Positions 1-5,169 of a DNA stretch of 5,169 nt are shown one piece after another. Each line of letters starts with the position of its first letter. The first letter of the stretch is position 1. The stretch comes from Hyphomicrobiales bacterium (GTDB lineage Bacteria > Pseudomonadota > Alphaproteobacteria > Rhizobiales > JALURZ01), in contig JALURZ010000075.1 of assembly GCA_027058735.1 (NCBI GenBank), forward strand, positions 1 to 5,169, written 5' to 3'. The notes beneath the pieces are model-generated. The model was not told the origin of the DNA and searched no databases. It worked only from the letters and a program-made list of their open reading frames with translations. A program made the position numbers and the translations under genes.

Positions 1-99
1 ACTGCTAGCATCTTTTCCGCGCCGCCAAAAGCGATCAGGGCGGCACTGGATAACTGCCGGCAGGGCACCGCTTCGCCGCTGCGCGGATTGAAAGTCTAG
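1..99 (+). CDS. possible C-terminal end of an unidentified plus-strand gene (cut at left edge)
   Basis: Frame 1 is open from the first base to a TAG at 97-99, giving 32 residues that end in SPLRGLKV. I do not recognise the sequence. Third codon positions are moderately GC-rich, which fits coding, but the minus strand over the same bases is also open and similarly GC-rich, so composition does not decide. If real, the gene converges on the hydrolase and the two stop codons overlap in the palindrome CTAG (96-99). The alternative is a non-coding downstream region of the hydrolase. There is also an ATG on the minus strand at 9-11, preceded by GGAAAAG, that could begin a further minus-strand gene running off the left edge. 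Too little is visible to choose. Confidence 0.25.
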   Translation, partial: TASIFSAPPKAIRAALDNCRQGTASPLRGLKV

Positions 100-1073
100 A
101 GCGATCGTAACAGGACATCCGCGCAGTGGTCGTGCCAGGGTTCGGCGTGCCCGGCGCCGTGGAACCCGACATGGCCGCCGCCCGGCGCGACGATGATCCT
201 GACGCCGGGCGGGGTCCGCTCGCGCAGCGCCTCATAGGGCGCGGTGGGGATCCAGGGATCGTCGCGCGCATGGAGCAGCCAGGCCGGCACGCGAATGTCG
301 CGAATGACGCGGGCGCCGGCGGTGCGGTAATAATAATTGGGCGCGTTATTGAAGCCGAAACGGCGGGCGACGAACTGGTCGTCGAATTCCAGGATGGTTC
401 GCGCCGCGGCGATCGCACGGCGTTCGCGATCGCTGAGATGGGCTCCCGGGGCGCTCGCTTCGGATTTCATTTTTTTCAGCAGCCAGCGGTGATAGAAAAA
501 GTTTCGCCCGGCCATCAGGCGGCGTGCGGTCTGTTCCGGTTCGATCGGGGCGGAAACCGAAACCGCGCCGCGGATGGGCAGTTCCTCGCCATATCGCGCC
601 AGCAGATTGATCAGTACATTGCCGCCCAGGGAGAACCCGGTCACGAACAGGCCCTCGGATGTCAGGGACTCGTGCAATCCCGCCAGCGCATCGCGCACAT
701 CGCGTGCGCACCCCGCATGGTAGTGGCCGCCGCAGATCGCGCGCGAGGGGCCCGAACCGCGAAGATTGAGCCTCAGCACCCGGCGTCCCCGGGCCAGATG
801 GAAGGCGGCGCTTGCCCGCAGATAGGCGCTGTCCTCGCTGCCCGTCAGCCCGTGAATCAGAACGACTAGCGGGCTTTTCACGGGTTTGGCGGGTCGCTCC
901 AGCATGCCCGTCAGGCGGTCGCCGCTGTCGTCGCGGAGCGGGAAAAACAGCCGTTCGGACTTTGAGGGCAACGGCGTGTCGCGCCACATGATCGTGTTGC
1001 GGAGTGTTTGCAGATCGCCGCCCCACCACGGCGCGCGGGGACGAAAGGGCGGTGGTGTCACTGGCGCTCCCAT
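96..1073 (-). CDS. YheT-family alpha/beta hydrolase (putative esterase)
   Basis: A 325-residue cytosolic serine hydrolase of the YheT/COG0429 type, close to the usual length (E. coli YheT is about 340). Family marks appear in order: the N-terminal PWWGGDLQTL (residues 15-24); the oxyanion strand HGLTGSEDS (74-82); the NLRGSG segment followed by GGHYHAG (103-121); the nucleophile elbow GFSLGGN with Ser148; the acid in HARDDPW (Asp271 or Asp272); and the catalytic His301 in GGGHVGF. The triad is therefore complete. No signal peptide or membrane segment is seen. Family members act as carboxylesterases, and eukaryotic ABHD relatives act on lipids; the substrate here is unknown. I chose the ATG at 1073 because the family motif starts soon after it and a purine-rich GAGGCGGAAA lies just upstream. 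The in-frame ATG at 1109 adds 12 non-conserved residues and lacks a ribosome site. The gene is divergent from the cupin gene and shows no obvious functional link to it. Confidence 0.93.
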   Translation of the reverse strand: MGAPVTPPPFRPRAPWWGGDLQTLRNTIMWRDTPLPSKSERLFFPLRDDSGDRLTGMLERPAKPVKSPLVVLIHGLTGSEDSAYLRASAAFHLARGRRVLRLNLRGSGPSRAICGGHYHAGCARDVRDALAGLHESLTSEGLFVTGFSLGGNVLINLLARYGEELPIRGAVSVSAPIEPEQTARRLMAGRNFFYHRWLLKKMKSEASAPGAHLSDRERRAIAAARTILEFDDQFVARRFGFNNAPNYYYRTAGARVIRDIRVPAWLLHARDDPWIPTAPYEALRERTPPGVRIIVAPGGGHVGFHGAGHAEPWHDHCADVLLRSL

Positions 1074-1138
1074 GGCTGTTTCCGCCTCACTTCGTCCGGG
1101 CGTCCGCATTTGTGCTCATGCCGGTCTCCATGATGAAC

Positions 1139-1157
1139 AAATCATTGTCAATGGTTT
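1139..1157. promoter_or_regulatory. inverted repeat, candidate operator between divergent genes
   Basis: The sequence AAATCATTGTCAATGGTTT is a palindrome with 9-base arms around a central T at 1148 and one mismatched pair (1142/1154). The core CATTG-T-CAATG is perfect. It is AT-rich inside GC-rich flanks and lies between the divergent hydrolase and cupin genes. Size and symmetry fit a site for a dimeric regulator. It overlaps a TTGTCA on the plus strand and a perfect TTGACA on the minus strand. No regulator gene is present in the window, so the binding protein is unknown. Confidence 0.45.
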
Positions 1158-1173
1158 CGCGGGACAGTACCCT
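1145..1173 (+). promoter_or_regulatory. candidate sigma70-type promoter for the cupin-amidase unit
   Basis: TTGTCA at 1145-1150 (five of six bases of the -35 consensus) is followed after 17 bases by TACCCT at 1168-1173, which keeps the T, A and final T of the -10 consensus. Transcription would start near 1180, giving a leader of about 94 bases before the cupin ATG. The -35 lies inside the palindrome at 1139-1157, so a protein bound there would block polymerase. The -10 is weak, so this is a prediction only. Confidence 0.35.
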
Positions 1174-1189
1174 GAGGCCATATTCGCGC

Positions 1190-1227
1190 GATCGGGCCGG
1201 GGCGCTCGCCGGCCGGCCCGGGGGATC
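1190..1227 (+). other. GC-rich hairpin in the cupin leader
   Basis: GGGCCGG at 1194-1200 pairs perfectly with CCGGCCC at 1213-1219, extended by C1193-G1220. Inside, GGC (1201-1203) can pair with GCC (1208-1210) after a two-base bulge. GATC at 1190-1193 could alternatively pair with GATC at 1224-1227. No run of T follows, so it is not a standard intrinsic terminator. It would lie in the predicted untranslated leader of the cupin transcript. Confidence 0.4.
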
Positions 1228-1234
1228 GGAAATG

Positions 1235-1251
1235 CTGGCCGGAAGGGCCGG
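1235..1251 (+). other. second leader hairpin just before the cupin ribosome site
   Basis: CTGGCC (1235-1240) can pair with GGCCGG (1246-1251), using one T-G wobble at 1236/1250, around the five-base loop GGAAG. It ends ten bases before the AGGA ribosome site at 1261-1264, close enough to influence access to it. GGCCGG motifs here may also pair with the hairpin at 1190-1227, so alternative folds are possible. Confidence 0.3.
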
Positions 1252-1260
1252 TATCGCAAC

Positions 1261-1264
1261 AGGA
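1261..1264 (+). promoter_or_regulatory. ribosome binding site of the cupin gene
   Basis: AGGA lies nine bases before the ATG at 1274. The other nearby in-frame ATG (1265) directly abuts this AGGA and would leave no spacer, so the site favours 1274 as the start. Confidence 0.55.
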
Positions 1265-1273
1265 ATGGGGACA

Positions 1274-1654
1274 ATGGCGGTTACCAAAGAGCATCTTGAG
1301 TTTCTTCAAATCGACATGGAGAACGGCTGGGAAAAACTCAAGGGATATCCCGACGGCATCACCCAGAAAATTCTCGCCGGCAGGCTGGATGAAGTCAACA
1401 AGCGTGGCGGCCATACCCGGATGCTGAAGTTTGAGCCCGGCACATACACCACCGCGCCGTTCGAACATGACTACTGGGAGGAAGTGTTTGTGCTGTCGGG
1501 CGATCTGTGGGTCGGCAATGACGAGAACGGCGAAGGTGGCGAGCGGTTTTCCTCACCCACCTATTGCTGCCGCCCGCCCCATGTTCCCCATGGGCCGTTC
1601 CGCTCCGAGGGCGGCTGCATCCTGCTGGAGCAGCATTATTACGACCCGCAATAG
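1274..1654 (+). CDS. small single-domain cupin, ChrR-like
   Basis: A 126-residue protein, the usual size of a single cupin barrel. The first cupin motif runs from PGTYTTAPFEHDYWEE to VLSGDLW (residues 55-79), with His65 and Glu69/Glu70 as likely metal ligands. The second is RPPHVPHGPFRSEGGC (100-115), with His103 and His106. The pattern EE-x-FVL-x-G followed by RPPxxPHxPxxSExGC resembles the ChrR-type cupin family. The first histidine of the classical HxH pair is replaced by Phe63, so metal binding may differ. Family members are metal-dependent dioxygenases, isomerases or sensor domains, and the reaction here cannot be named. There is no signal peptide, so it is probably cytosolic. The amidase starts 23 bases downstream on the same strand, so the two are probably co-transcribed. 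The start is set by AGGA at 1261. Reading further upstream gives an unlikely, unconserved N-terminus through the GC-rich leader. Confidence 0.85.
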   Translation: MAVTKEHLEFLQIDMENGWEKLKGYPDGITQKILAGRLDEVNKRGGHTRMLKFEPGTYTTAPFEHDYWEEVFVLSGDLWVGNDENGEGGERFSSPTYCCRPPHVPHGPFRSEGGCILLEQHYYDPQ

Positions 1655-1677
1655 CGCACCCTCCGCAGACCCGCGCC

Positions 1678-3021
1678 ATGCACGTACTGCTTGATCTTTC
1701 CCGCAAGCTTGCCGATGGCGCGCTCACCAGCCGGGCGCTCGTGGAACAGAGCCTGGACCGGATTTCGAACCCGGACGGGGAAGGGGCGCGTGCTTTTCTG
1801 AGCGTTTATGACGAGCGCGCGCGCGATGAGGCCGGGCGGGTCGATGAGGCCCGGGCCAAAGGCTGGGCCATCCCCCGGTTTTCCGGCATTCCGATTTCCA
1901 TCAAGGATCTGTTCGATGTCGCCGGCGAGGTGACCCGCGCCGGTTCCCATGTGCTGGACGAACAGCCGCCGGCGGCCAGCGACGCGCCGGCGGTCGAAAA
2001 TCTCCGGCGCGCGGGGTTCATTATTCTCGGCAAGACCAACATGACGGAATTCGCCTATTCGGGGCTCGGCATGAATGCGCATTTCGGCACGCCGCGAAGC
2101 CCTTATGAACGCAATGTCGGGCGTATTGCGGGCGGCTCGACATCCGGGGGCGCGGTGTCCGTGGCCGACGGCATGGCGGCTGCGACCATCGGCACCGATA
2201 CCGGCGGATCGTGCCGTATTCCGGCGGCCTTTTGCGGCATTACCGGTTTCAAGCCGACCTCTGAGCGGGTCTCGCGCGCAGGCGCGGTGCCCTTGTCGAA
2301 AAGCCTGGATGCGATCGGCCCGCTGGCCAACAGCGTGTCATGTTGCGCCGTTCTCGATTCCATTCTGACGGGCGGCGGCGGTCAGGATGAAGAACCTTTT
2401 CCCGCAGCCGGGCTGCGGCTGGGCGTCCTTGAGGGATATGTGATGGAGCATGTCGATGCCGATGTGGCCGCGTCTTATCAGGCCGCGCTGACCCGGCTGT
2501 CGAAGGCGGGCGCATCGCTCACCGACGTGGCCATCGGCGAACTGGCCGAATTGCCGGAGATCAACGCGAAAGGCGGGATCGTCGGCGCCGAGGCCTATGC
2601 GTGGCACCGGCATTTTCTCAATTCCCGCCGCGATCACTACGACCCCTGGGTGCGGGCCCGCTGCGAGGCGGGCGAGGCGCAAAGTGCTGCCGACTATATT
2701 GACCTGCTGGACCACCGCACGCGGATCATTGACGCAGTGCGGGGCCAGACCGGCATGTTCGACGCGCTGGTGCTGCCGACGGTGCAGATCATACCGCCGG
2801 CCATCGAAGCGCTTGGCGATGCGGACTTTTCCAACGCAACCAACCTGTTGTGCCTGCGCAATACGGCGCTCGGCAATTTTCTGGACCGCGCGGCCATATC
2901 CATTCCCTGCCATGCGCCCGGCTCGCCGCCTGTCGGCCTCATGCTCATGGGCGACAGCGGCCATGACCGTCATCTTCTGTCGATTGCGCGCGGGCTGGAG
3001 GACGTCGTCCGTGTGCGTTGA
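1678..3021 (+). CDS. amidase-signature family hydrolase
   Basis: A 447-residue enzyme with the full amidase-signature fold. The catalytic triad is visible: Lys76 in PISIKDLFD, the cis-Ser Ser154 in AGGSTSGG, and the nucleophile Ser178 in GTDTGGSCRIPAAFCG. The 24-residue Ser-Ser spacing equals that of fatty acid amide hydrolase. FKPT follows at 191-194, and a conserved C-terminal region ends near GSPPVGLMLMG (415-425). Such enzymes hydrolyse amides to a carboxylate and ammonia in the cytosol. It resembles GatA, but no gatB or gatC is nearby, so a stand-alone catabolic amidase is more likely than tRNA amidation. Substrate specificity cannot be read from the sequence. The ATG at 1678 has no clear ribosome site; translation may depend on coupling with the cupin gene, which ends 23 bases earlier. 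The upstream ATG at 1564 would add 38 proline-rich, unconserved residues overlapping the cupin, so I reject it. The gene converges on livF. Confidence 0.93.
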   Translation: MHVLLDLSRKLADGALTSRALVEQSLDRISNPDGEGARAFLSVYDERARDEAGRVDEARAKGWAIPRFSGIPISIKDLFDVAGEVTRAGSHVLDEQPPAASDAPAVENLRRAGFIILGKTNMTEFAYSGLGMNAHFGTPRSPYERNVGRIAGGSTSGGAVSVADGMAAATIGTDTGGSCRIPAAFCGITGFKPTSERVSRAGAVPLSKSLDAIGPLANSVSCCAVLDSILTGGGGQDEEPFPAAGLRLGVLEGYVMEHVDADVAASYQAALTRLSKAGASLTDVAIGELAELPEINAKGGIVGAEAYAWHRHFLNSRRDHYDPWVRARCEAGEAQSAADYIDLLDHRTRIIDAVRGQTGMFDALVLPTVQIIPPAIEALGDADFSNATNLLCLRNTALGNFLDRAAISIPCHAPGSPPVGLMLMGDSGHDRHLLSIARGLEDVVRVR

Positions 3022-3045
3022 GCGCGCCGCCGGTCCGCAACCGCT

Positions 3046-3750
3046 CTAACCGATGCCCACGAGGCTTTCCAGCTTGGCCGGATCGTCGCGCAGCGTCTTG
3101 CTGGGTCCGTCATAGGTGATGCAGCCCCGGTTCATGACCAGGCAGCGCGGTGCGAAGGCCAGCGCGAAGCGGCTGTTCTGTTCCACCAGAACGATCGTCA
3201 TGCCGCCTTCGTCGCGCAGCCGCGCCAGCACGTTCTGGAGCTGTTCGACAATGACCGGCGCCAGCCCCTCGCTGGGCTCATCGAGCAGCAGGATCCGCGG
3301 ATTGCCCATCAGCGCGCGCCCGATGGCCAGCATCTGCTGTTCGCCGCCCGACAACTGGTTGCCGCGGTTGGCGCGCCGGTTCGCCAGTTGGGCAAACAGG
3401 TCATAGACCCGCTCCAGCGACCAGTCACCGGGCCGGGCGGCGACTTTCAGGTTTTCTTCCACGGTGAGGGATGAAAAAATCTCGCGTTCCTGGGGCACCA
3501 GCGCCAGGCCCGCGCGCGCGCGTTTGAACGGCTGGATGGGGACAATGTCGTGGCCGTTCAGTTCAATGGCGCCTTCATGGTGCGTGGTATGGCCCATGAC
3601 GGTGGCGAGCAGGGTGGTCTTGCCAACCCCGTTGCGTCCGATGATCGAGGCGCTGGCGCCGGTATCGATGGACACCGTGAGACCCTCCAGCACCATCGTC
3701 TTGCCATATCCAGCGCGCAGGTTCTTCAGTGACAGCGCCCGTTCAGCCAT
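3046..3750 (-). CDS. livF: LivF-type ABC transporter ATP-binding protein
   Basis: A 234-residue ATPase, the usual LivF length, that would work with LivG on the cytoplasmic face of a branched-chain amino acid/amide-type importer. Visible motifs: Walker A GRNGVGKTT (38-46), Q-loop Gln87 in VPQERE, signature LSGGEQQ (133-139), Walker B LLLDEP (154-159) with Glu158, and LVEQN (188-192), where Gln stands in place of the usual H-loop His, as is typical of LivF proteins. All are intact. The start at 3750 gives MAERALSLKNL, matching the family N-terminus. It overlaps the end of livG by eight bases, and GGGGAAGAG (3756-3764) provides a good ribosome site. The frame stays open further upstream, but that stretch lies inside livG and is not LivF-like. 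LivF and LivG relatives also serve amide and urea importers, so the substrate is open. Confidence 0.95.
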   Translation of the reverse strand: MAERALSLKNLRAGYGKTMVLEGLTVSIDTGASASIIGRNGVGKTTLLATVMGHTTHHEGAIELNGHDIVPIQPFKRARAGLALVPQEREIFSSLTVEENLKVAARPGDWSLERVYDLFAQLANRRANRGNQLSGGEQQMLAIGRALMGNPRILLLDEPSEGLAPVIVEQLQNVLARLRDEGGMTIVLVEQNSRFALAFAPRCLVMNRGCITYDGPSKTLRDDPAKLESLVGIG

Positions 3751-4495
3751 TGCGCTCTTCCCCCAAATAAACCGCGCGCACCTCCTCGTCCGCGGCGATT
3801 TCGCCGGGGCTGCCCTCGCGCATGATCGTGCCGCTGACAAGCACGGATATCCGATGGGCGAAGCGGAACACAACATCCATGTCGTGTTCGATGATGAGCA
3901 CGGCGATGGAGTCGGGCAGGGCGGCGATGGCATCGAGAATGAGATGGCTTTCCGCCGAGGGAATGCCGGCGGCCGGTTCATCGAGCAGCAGCACTTTGGG
4001 ATCCAGGCCAAGCGTGATCGCGATTTCGACAAGACGCTGATGGCCATAGGGCAGTTCGCCGGTCACCTTCAGGGCGTCGTCGTGAATGCGCAACTGTTCC
4101 AGCAGGGCGTAAGCCTCGCCGGTGACCGCGCTGTCGCGGCTGGCGCGCCGCCACAATTTGTGGGCGGTGCCGGAGCGTTCCGCAATGGCGAGCAGCACAT
4201 TCTCCAGAACCGTCAGGCCGGCGAAAAGCTGGTTGATCTGAAAGGTGCGCGCAAGGCCGCGCCGTACGCGCCGGGCCTGGGAAAGGGAGGTGATGTCGCG
4301 CCCGTTCAGCATGACCTTGCCGCTGTCTGGAGCGAGCGCGCCGGTAATCAGGTTGACCAGTGTCGTCTTGCCGGAGCCGTTTGGACCGATCAGGGCGTGG
4401 CGCGCGCCGGGTTCGAGCGCCAGGGACACATCGCTGGCCACAGGAAGGGCGCCGAAACTCTTGTTGAGGCCGCGGATTTCAAGAGCGGCGCTCAT
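3743..4495 (-). CDS. livG: LivG-type ABC transporter ATP-binding protein
   Basis: A 250-residue ATPase, typical LivG length, partner of LivF in the importer. Motifs: Walker A GPNGSGKTT (37-45), Q-loop TFQ with Gln86, signature region LPYGHQRLVEIA (148-159), Walker B VLLLDEP (168-174) with Glu173, and H-loop His204 in IIEHDMD. The signature deviates from LSGGQ, but LivG proteins commonly carry an xxYGxQR form, so this is not a defect. The segment after Walker B reads AAGIPSAES rather than the AAGLNP seen in E. coli LivG, which points to a different subgroup. The first codon overlaps the livM stop in ATGA (4492-4495), and the end overlaps livF by eight bases, so the three genes are translationally linked. 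The gene fits a Liv-type system for amino acids or small amides. Confidence 0.95.
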   Translation of the reverse strand: MSAALEIRGLNKSFGALPVASDVSLALEPGARHALIGPNGSGKTTLVNLITGALAPDSGKVMLNGRDITSLSQARRVRRGLARTFQINQLFAGLTVLENVLLAIAERSGTAHKLWRRASRDSAVTGEAYALLEQLRIHDDALKVTGELPYGHQRLVEIAITLGLDPKVLLLDEPAAGIPSAESHLILDAIAALPDSIAVLIIEHDMDVVFRFAHRISVLVSGTIMREGSPGEIAADEEVRAVYLGEERNG

Positions 4496-5169
4496 GACCG
4501 GCCGGTCCGCAGTTTCGCGGCCAGGTCCTCAAATGCGCCAAGCACGCCGCGCCGGAAGAACAGCACCACCAGAACCAGAACCAGGCCAAGGCCGAATTCC
4601 CAGAATTCGGGACTGAGCTTGGCCAGTTCATCTTCAAGGATGAGATAGACGGACGTGCCGATAAAGGCGCCATAGAGCTTGCCCGTGCCGCCGAGGATCA
4701 AAAAGATCAGCACCGCGCCGGAGCGCGCGAAGCTGAGCACATCGAGGGTGACATAGGCGTTGGATTGGGCGAACAGGGCGCCGGCGACCCCGGCAAGCCC
4801 GGCGGATATCACATAGGCCAGCAGCAACCGGGCATAGACCGGCGTTCCGATCGCGTGCATCCGGGCCACATTCTCGCGGATGCCCACCAGGGTGCGCCCG
4901 AACGGCGAGTGCACCAGCCGCCGGCACAGCAGGAACGCAACGAACAAAACCCCCAGCACATACAGATAGTAGTTGCGTCCAAACAGGTCGTTTTCGAAGA
5001 CCCCGAACAACGGCTCGATGGAGATGCCCGTCAGCCCGTCAAAGCCGCCGGTCCACACTTCGGTGGCGTTGGCCAGTTCCTGCAGCAGGATGGCGGTCGC
5101 CAGGGTCAGCATCAGCAAGGTAAGCCCGTGGTAGCGCAGCAGCACGACCCCCGATACGAGCCCGAGCAG
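4492..5169 (-). CDS. livM: LivM-type ABC transporter permease, N-terminus cut by the window end
   Basis: The frame is open from the right edge, so 225 residues of the C-terminal part are visible and roughly the first 80-150 are missing. Family marks are TLLMLTLATAILLQ, the conserved TGGFDGLTGI (40-49), and the cytoplasmic segment FGRTLVGIRENVARMHAIG (90-108), which carries the coupling helix that docks on the ATPase. Hydrophobic stretches lie near visible residues 13-31, 67-82, 113-137, 151-179 and 190-206, fitting an inner-membrane permease. A GTG at 5145 could look like a start, but the frame continues upstream with LivM-like hydrophobic residues, so I treat the gene as partial. Its stop overlaps the livG start by four bases. 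LivM pairs with LivH, which would be expected upstream, outside the window. Confidence 0.93.
   Translation of the reverse strand: MLGLVSGVVLLRYHGLTLLMLTLATAILLQELANATEVWTGGFDGLTGISIEPLFGVFENDLFGRNYYLYVLGVLFVAFLLCRRLVHSPFGRTLVGIRENVARMHAIGTPVYARLLLAYVISAGLAGVAGALFAQSNAYVTLDVLSFARSGAVLIFLILGGTGKLYGAFIGTSVYLILEDELAKLSPEFWEFGLGLVLVLVVLFFRRGVLGAFEDLAAKLRTGRS

Noticed and set aside
126..869. Plus-strand open frame of 247 codons opposite the hydrolase
   Set aside because: The minus strand encodes a hydrolase with a full catalytic triad. The plus frame is a composition shadow.
1123..1151. Minus-strand promoter for the hydrolase built on TTGACA at 1151-1146
   Set aside because: The -35 is perfect but no acceptable -10 occurs at 16-19 bases spacing (GAGACC at 17). 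It is kept only as part of the palindrome finding.
1004..1273. Longer cupin N-terminus starting at 1004
   Set aside because: It would cross the hydrolase start, the promoter-like region and the GC-rich hairpins, and the residues look non-coding. AGGA favours 1274.
3020..3046. Possible terminator between the amidase and livF
   Set aside because: GAGCG (3020-3024) and CGCTC (3042-3046) can pair, but a five-base stem with a 17-base loop and no T-run is too weak to call.
3751..4047. N-terminal extension of livF into livG
   Set aside because: The extra 99 residues are a shifted-frame reading of livG. LivF length, N-terminal motif and a good ribosome site all point to 3750.
3464..4648. Long plus-strand open frame (394 codons) opposite livF, livG and livM
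   Set aside because: It is antisense to three genes with intact family motifs. The translation is low in order and has no recognisable domain. Long antisense frames are common in GC-rich genes.

Overview
The window is GC-rich DNA with dense, partly overlapping genes and alphaproteobacterial-style gene order (a Liv-type ABC operon beside small catabolic units). The phylum is an inference from base composition and protein style; nothing in the window fixes the species. I see no rRNA, tRNA, CRISPR array, transposase, integrase or attachment site.

Layout, left to right. Positions 1-99 may hold the last codons of a plus-strand gene that runs off the left edge (weak). A minus-strand gene (96-1073) encodes a complete YheT-type alpha/beta hydrolase. 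A 200-base divergent intergenic region (1074-1273) carries a near-perfect 19-base palindrome, a candidate plus-strand promoter whose -35 lies inside it, and a GC-rich leader with two predicted hairpins. Two plus-strand genes follow and are probably co-transcribed: a small ChrR-like cupin (1274-1654) and an amidase-signature hydrolase with an intact Lys-Ser-Ser triad (1678-3021). Converging on them from the right edge is a minus-strand operon for a branched-chain amino acid/amide-type ABC importer. It holds livM (permease, cut by the window end), livG (ATPase) and livF (ATPase), with 4- and 8-base overlaps. livF stops 24 bases from the amidase stop.

How the genes may work together: LivFGM-type importers take up branched-chain amino acids, but related members take up amides, urea or other small polar compounds. 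An amidase next to such a transporter suggests import of an amide followed by cytosolic hydrolysis to a carboxylate and ammonia. The cupin could be a small metal-binding enzyme or sensor in the same pathway. This link rests on gene neighbourhood only; the binding protein and LivH, which would show the substrate, lie outside the window. All recognised proteins belong to known families and I find no convincing undescribed system. The most informative non-coding signal is the palindrome and leader between the hydrolase and the cupin.
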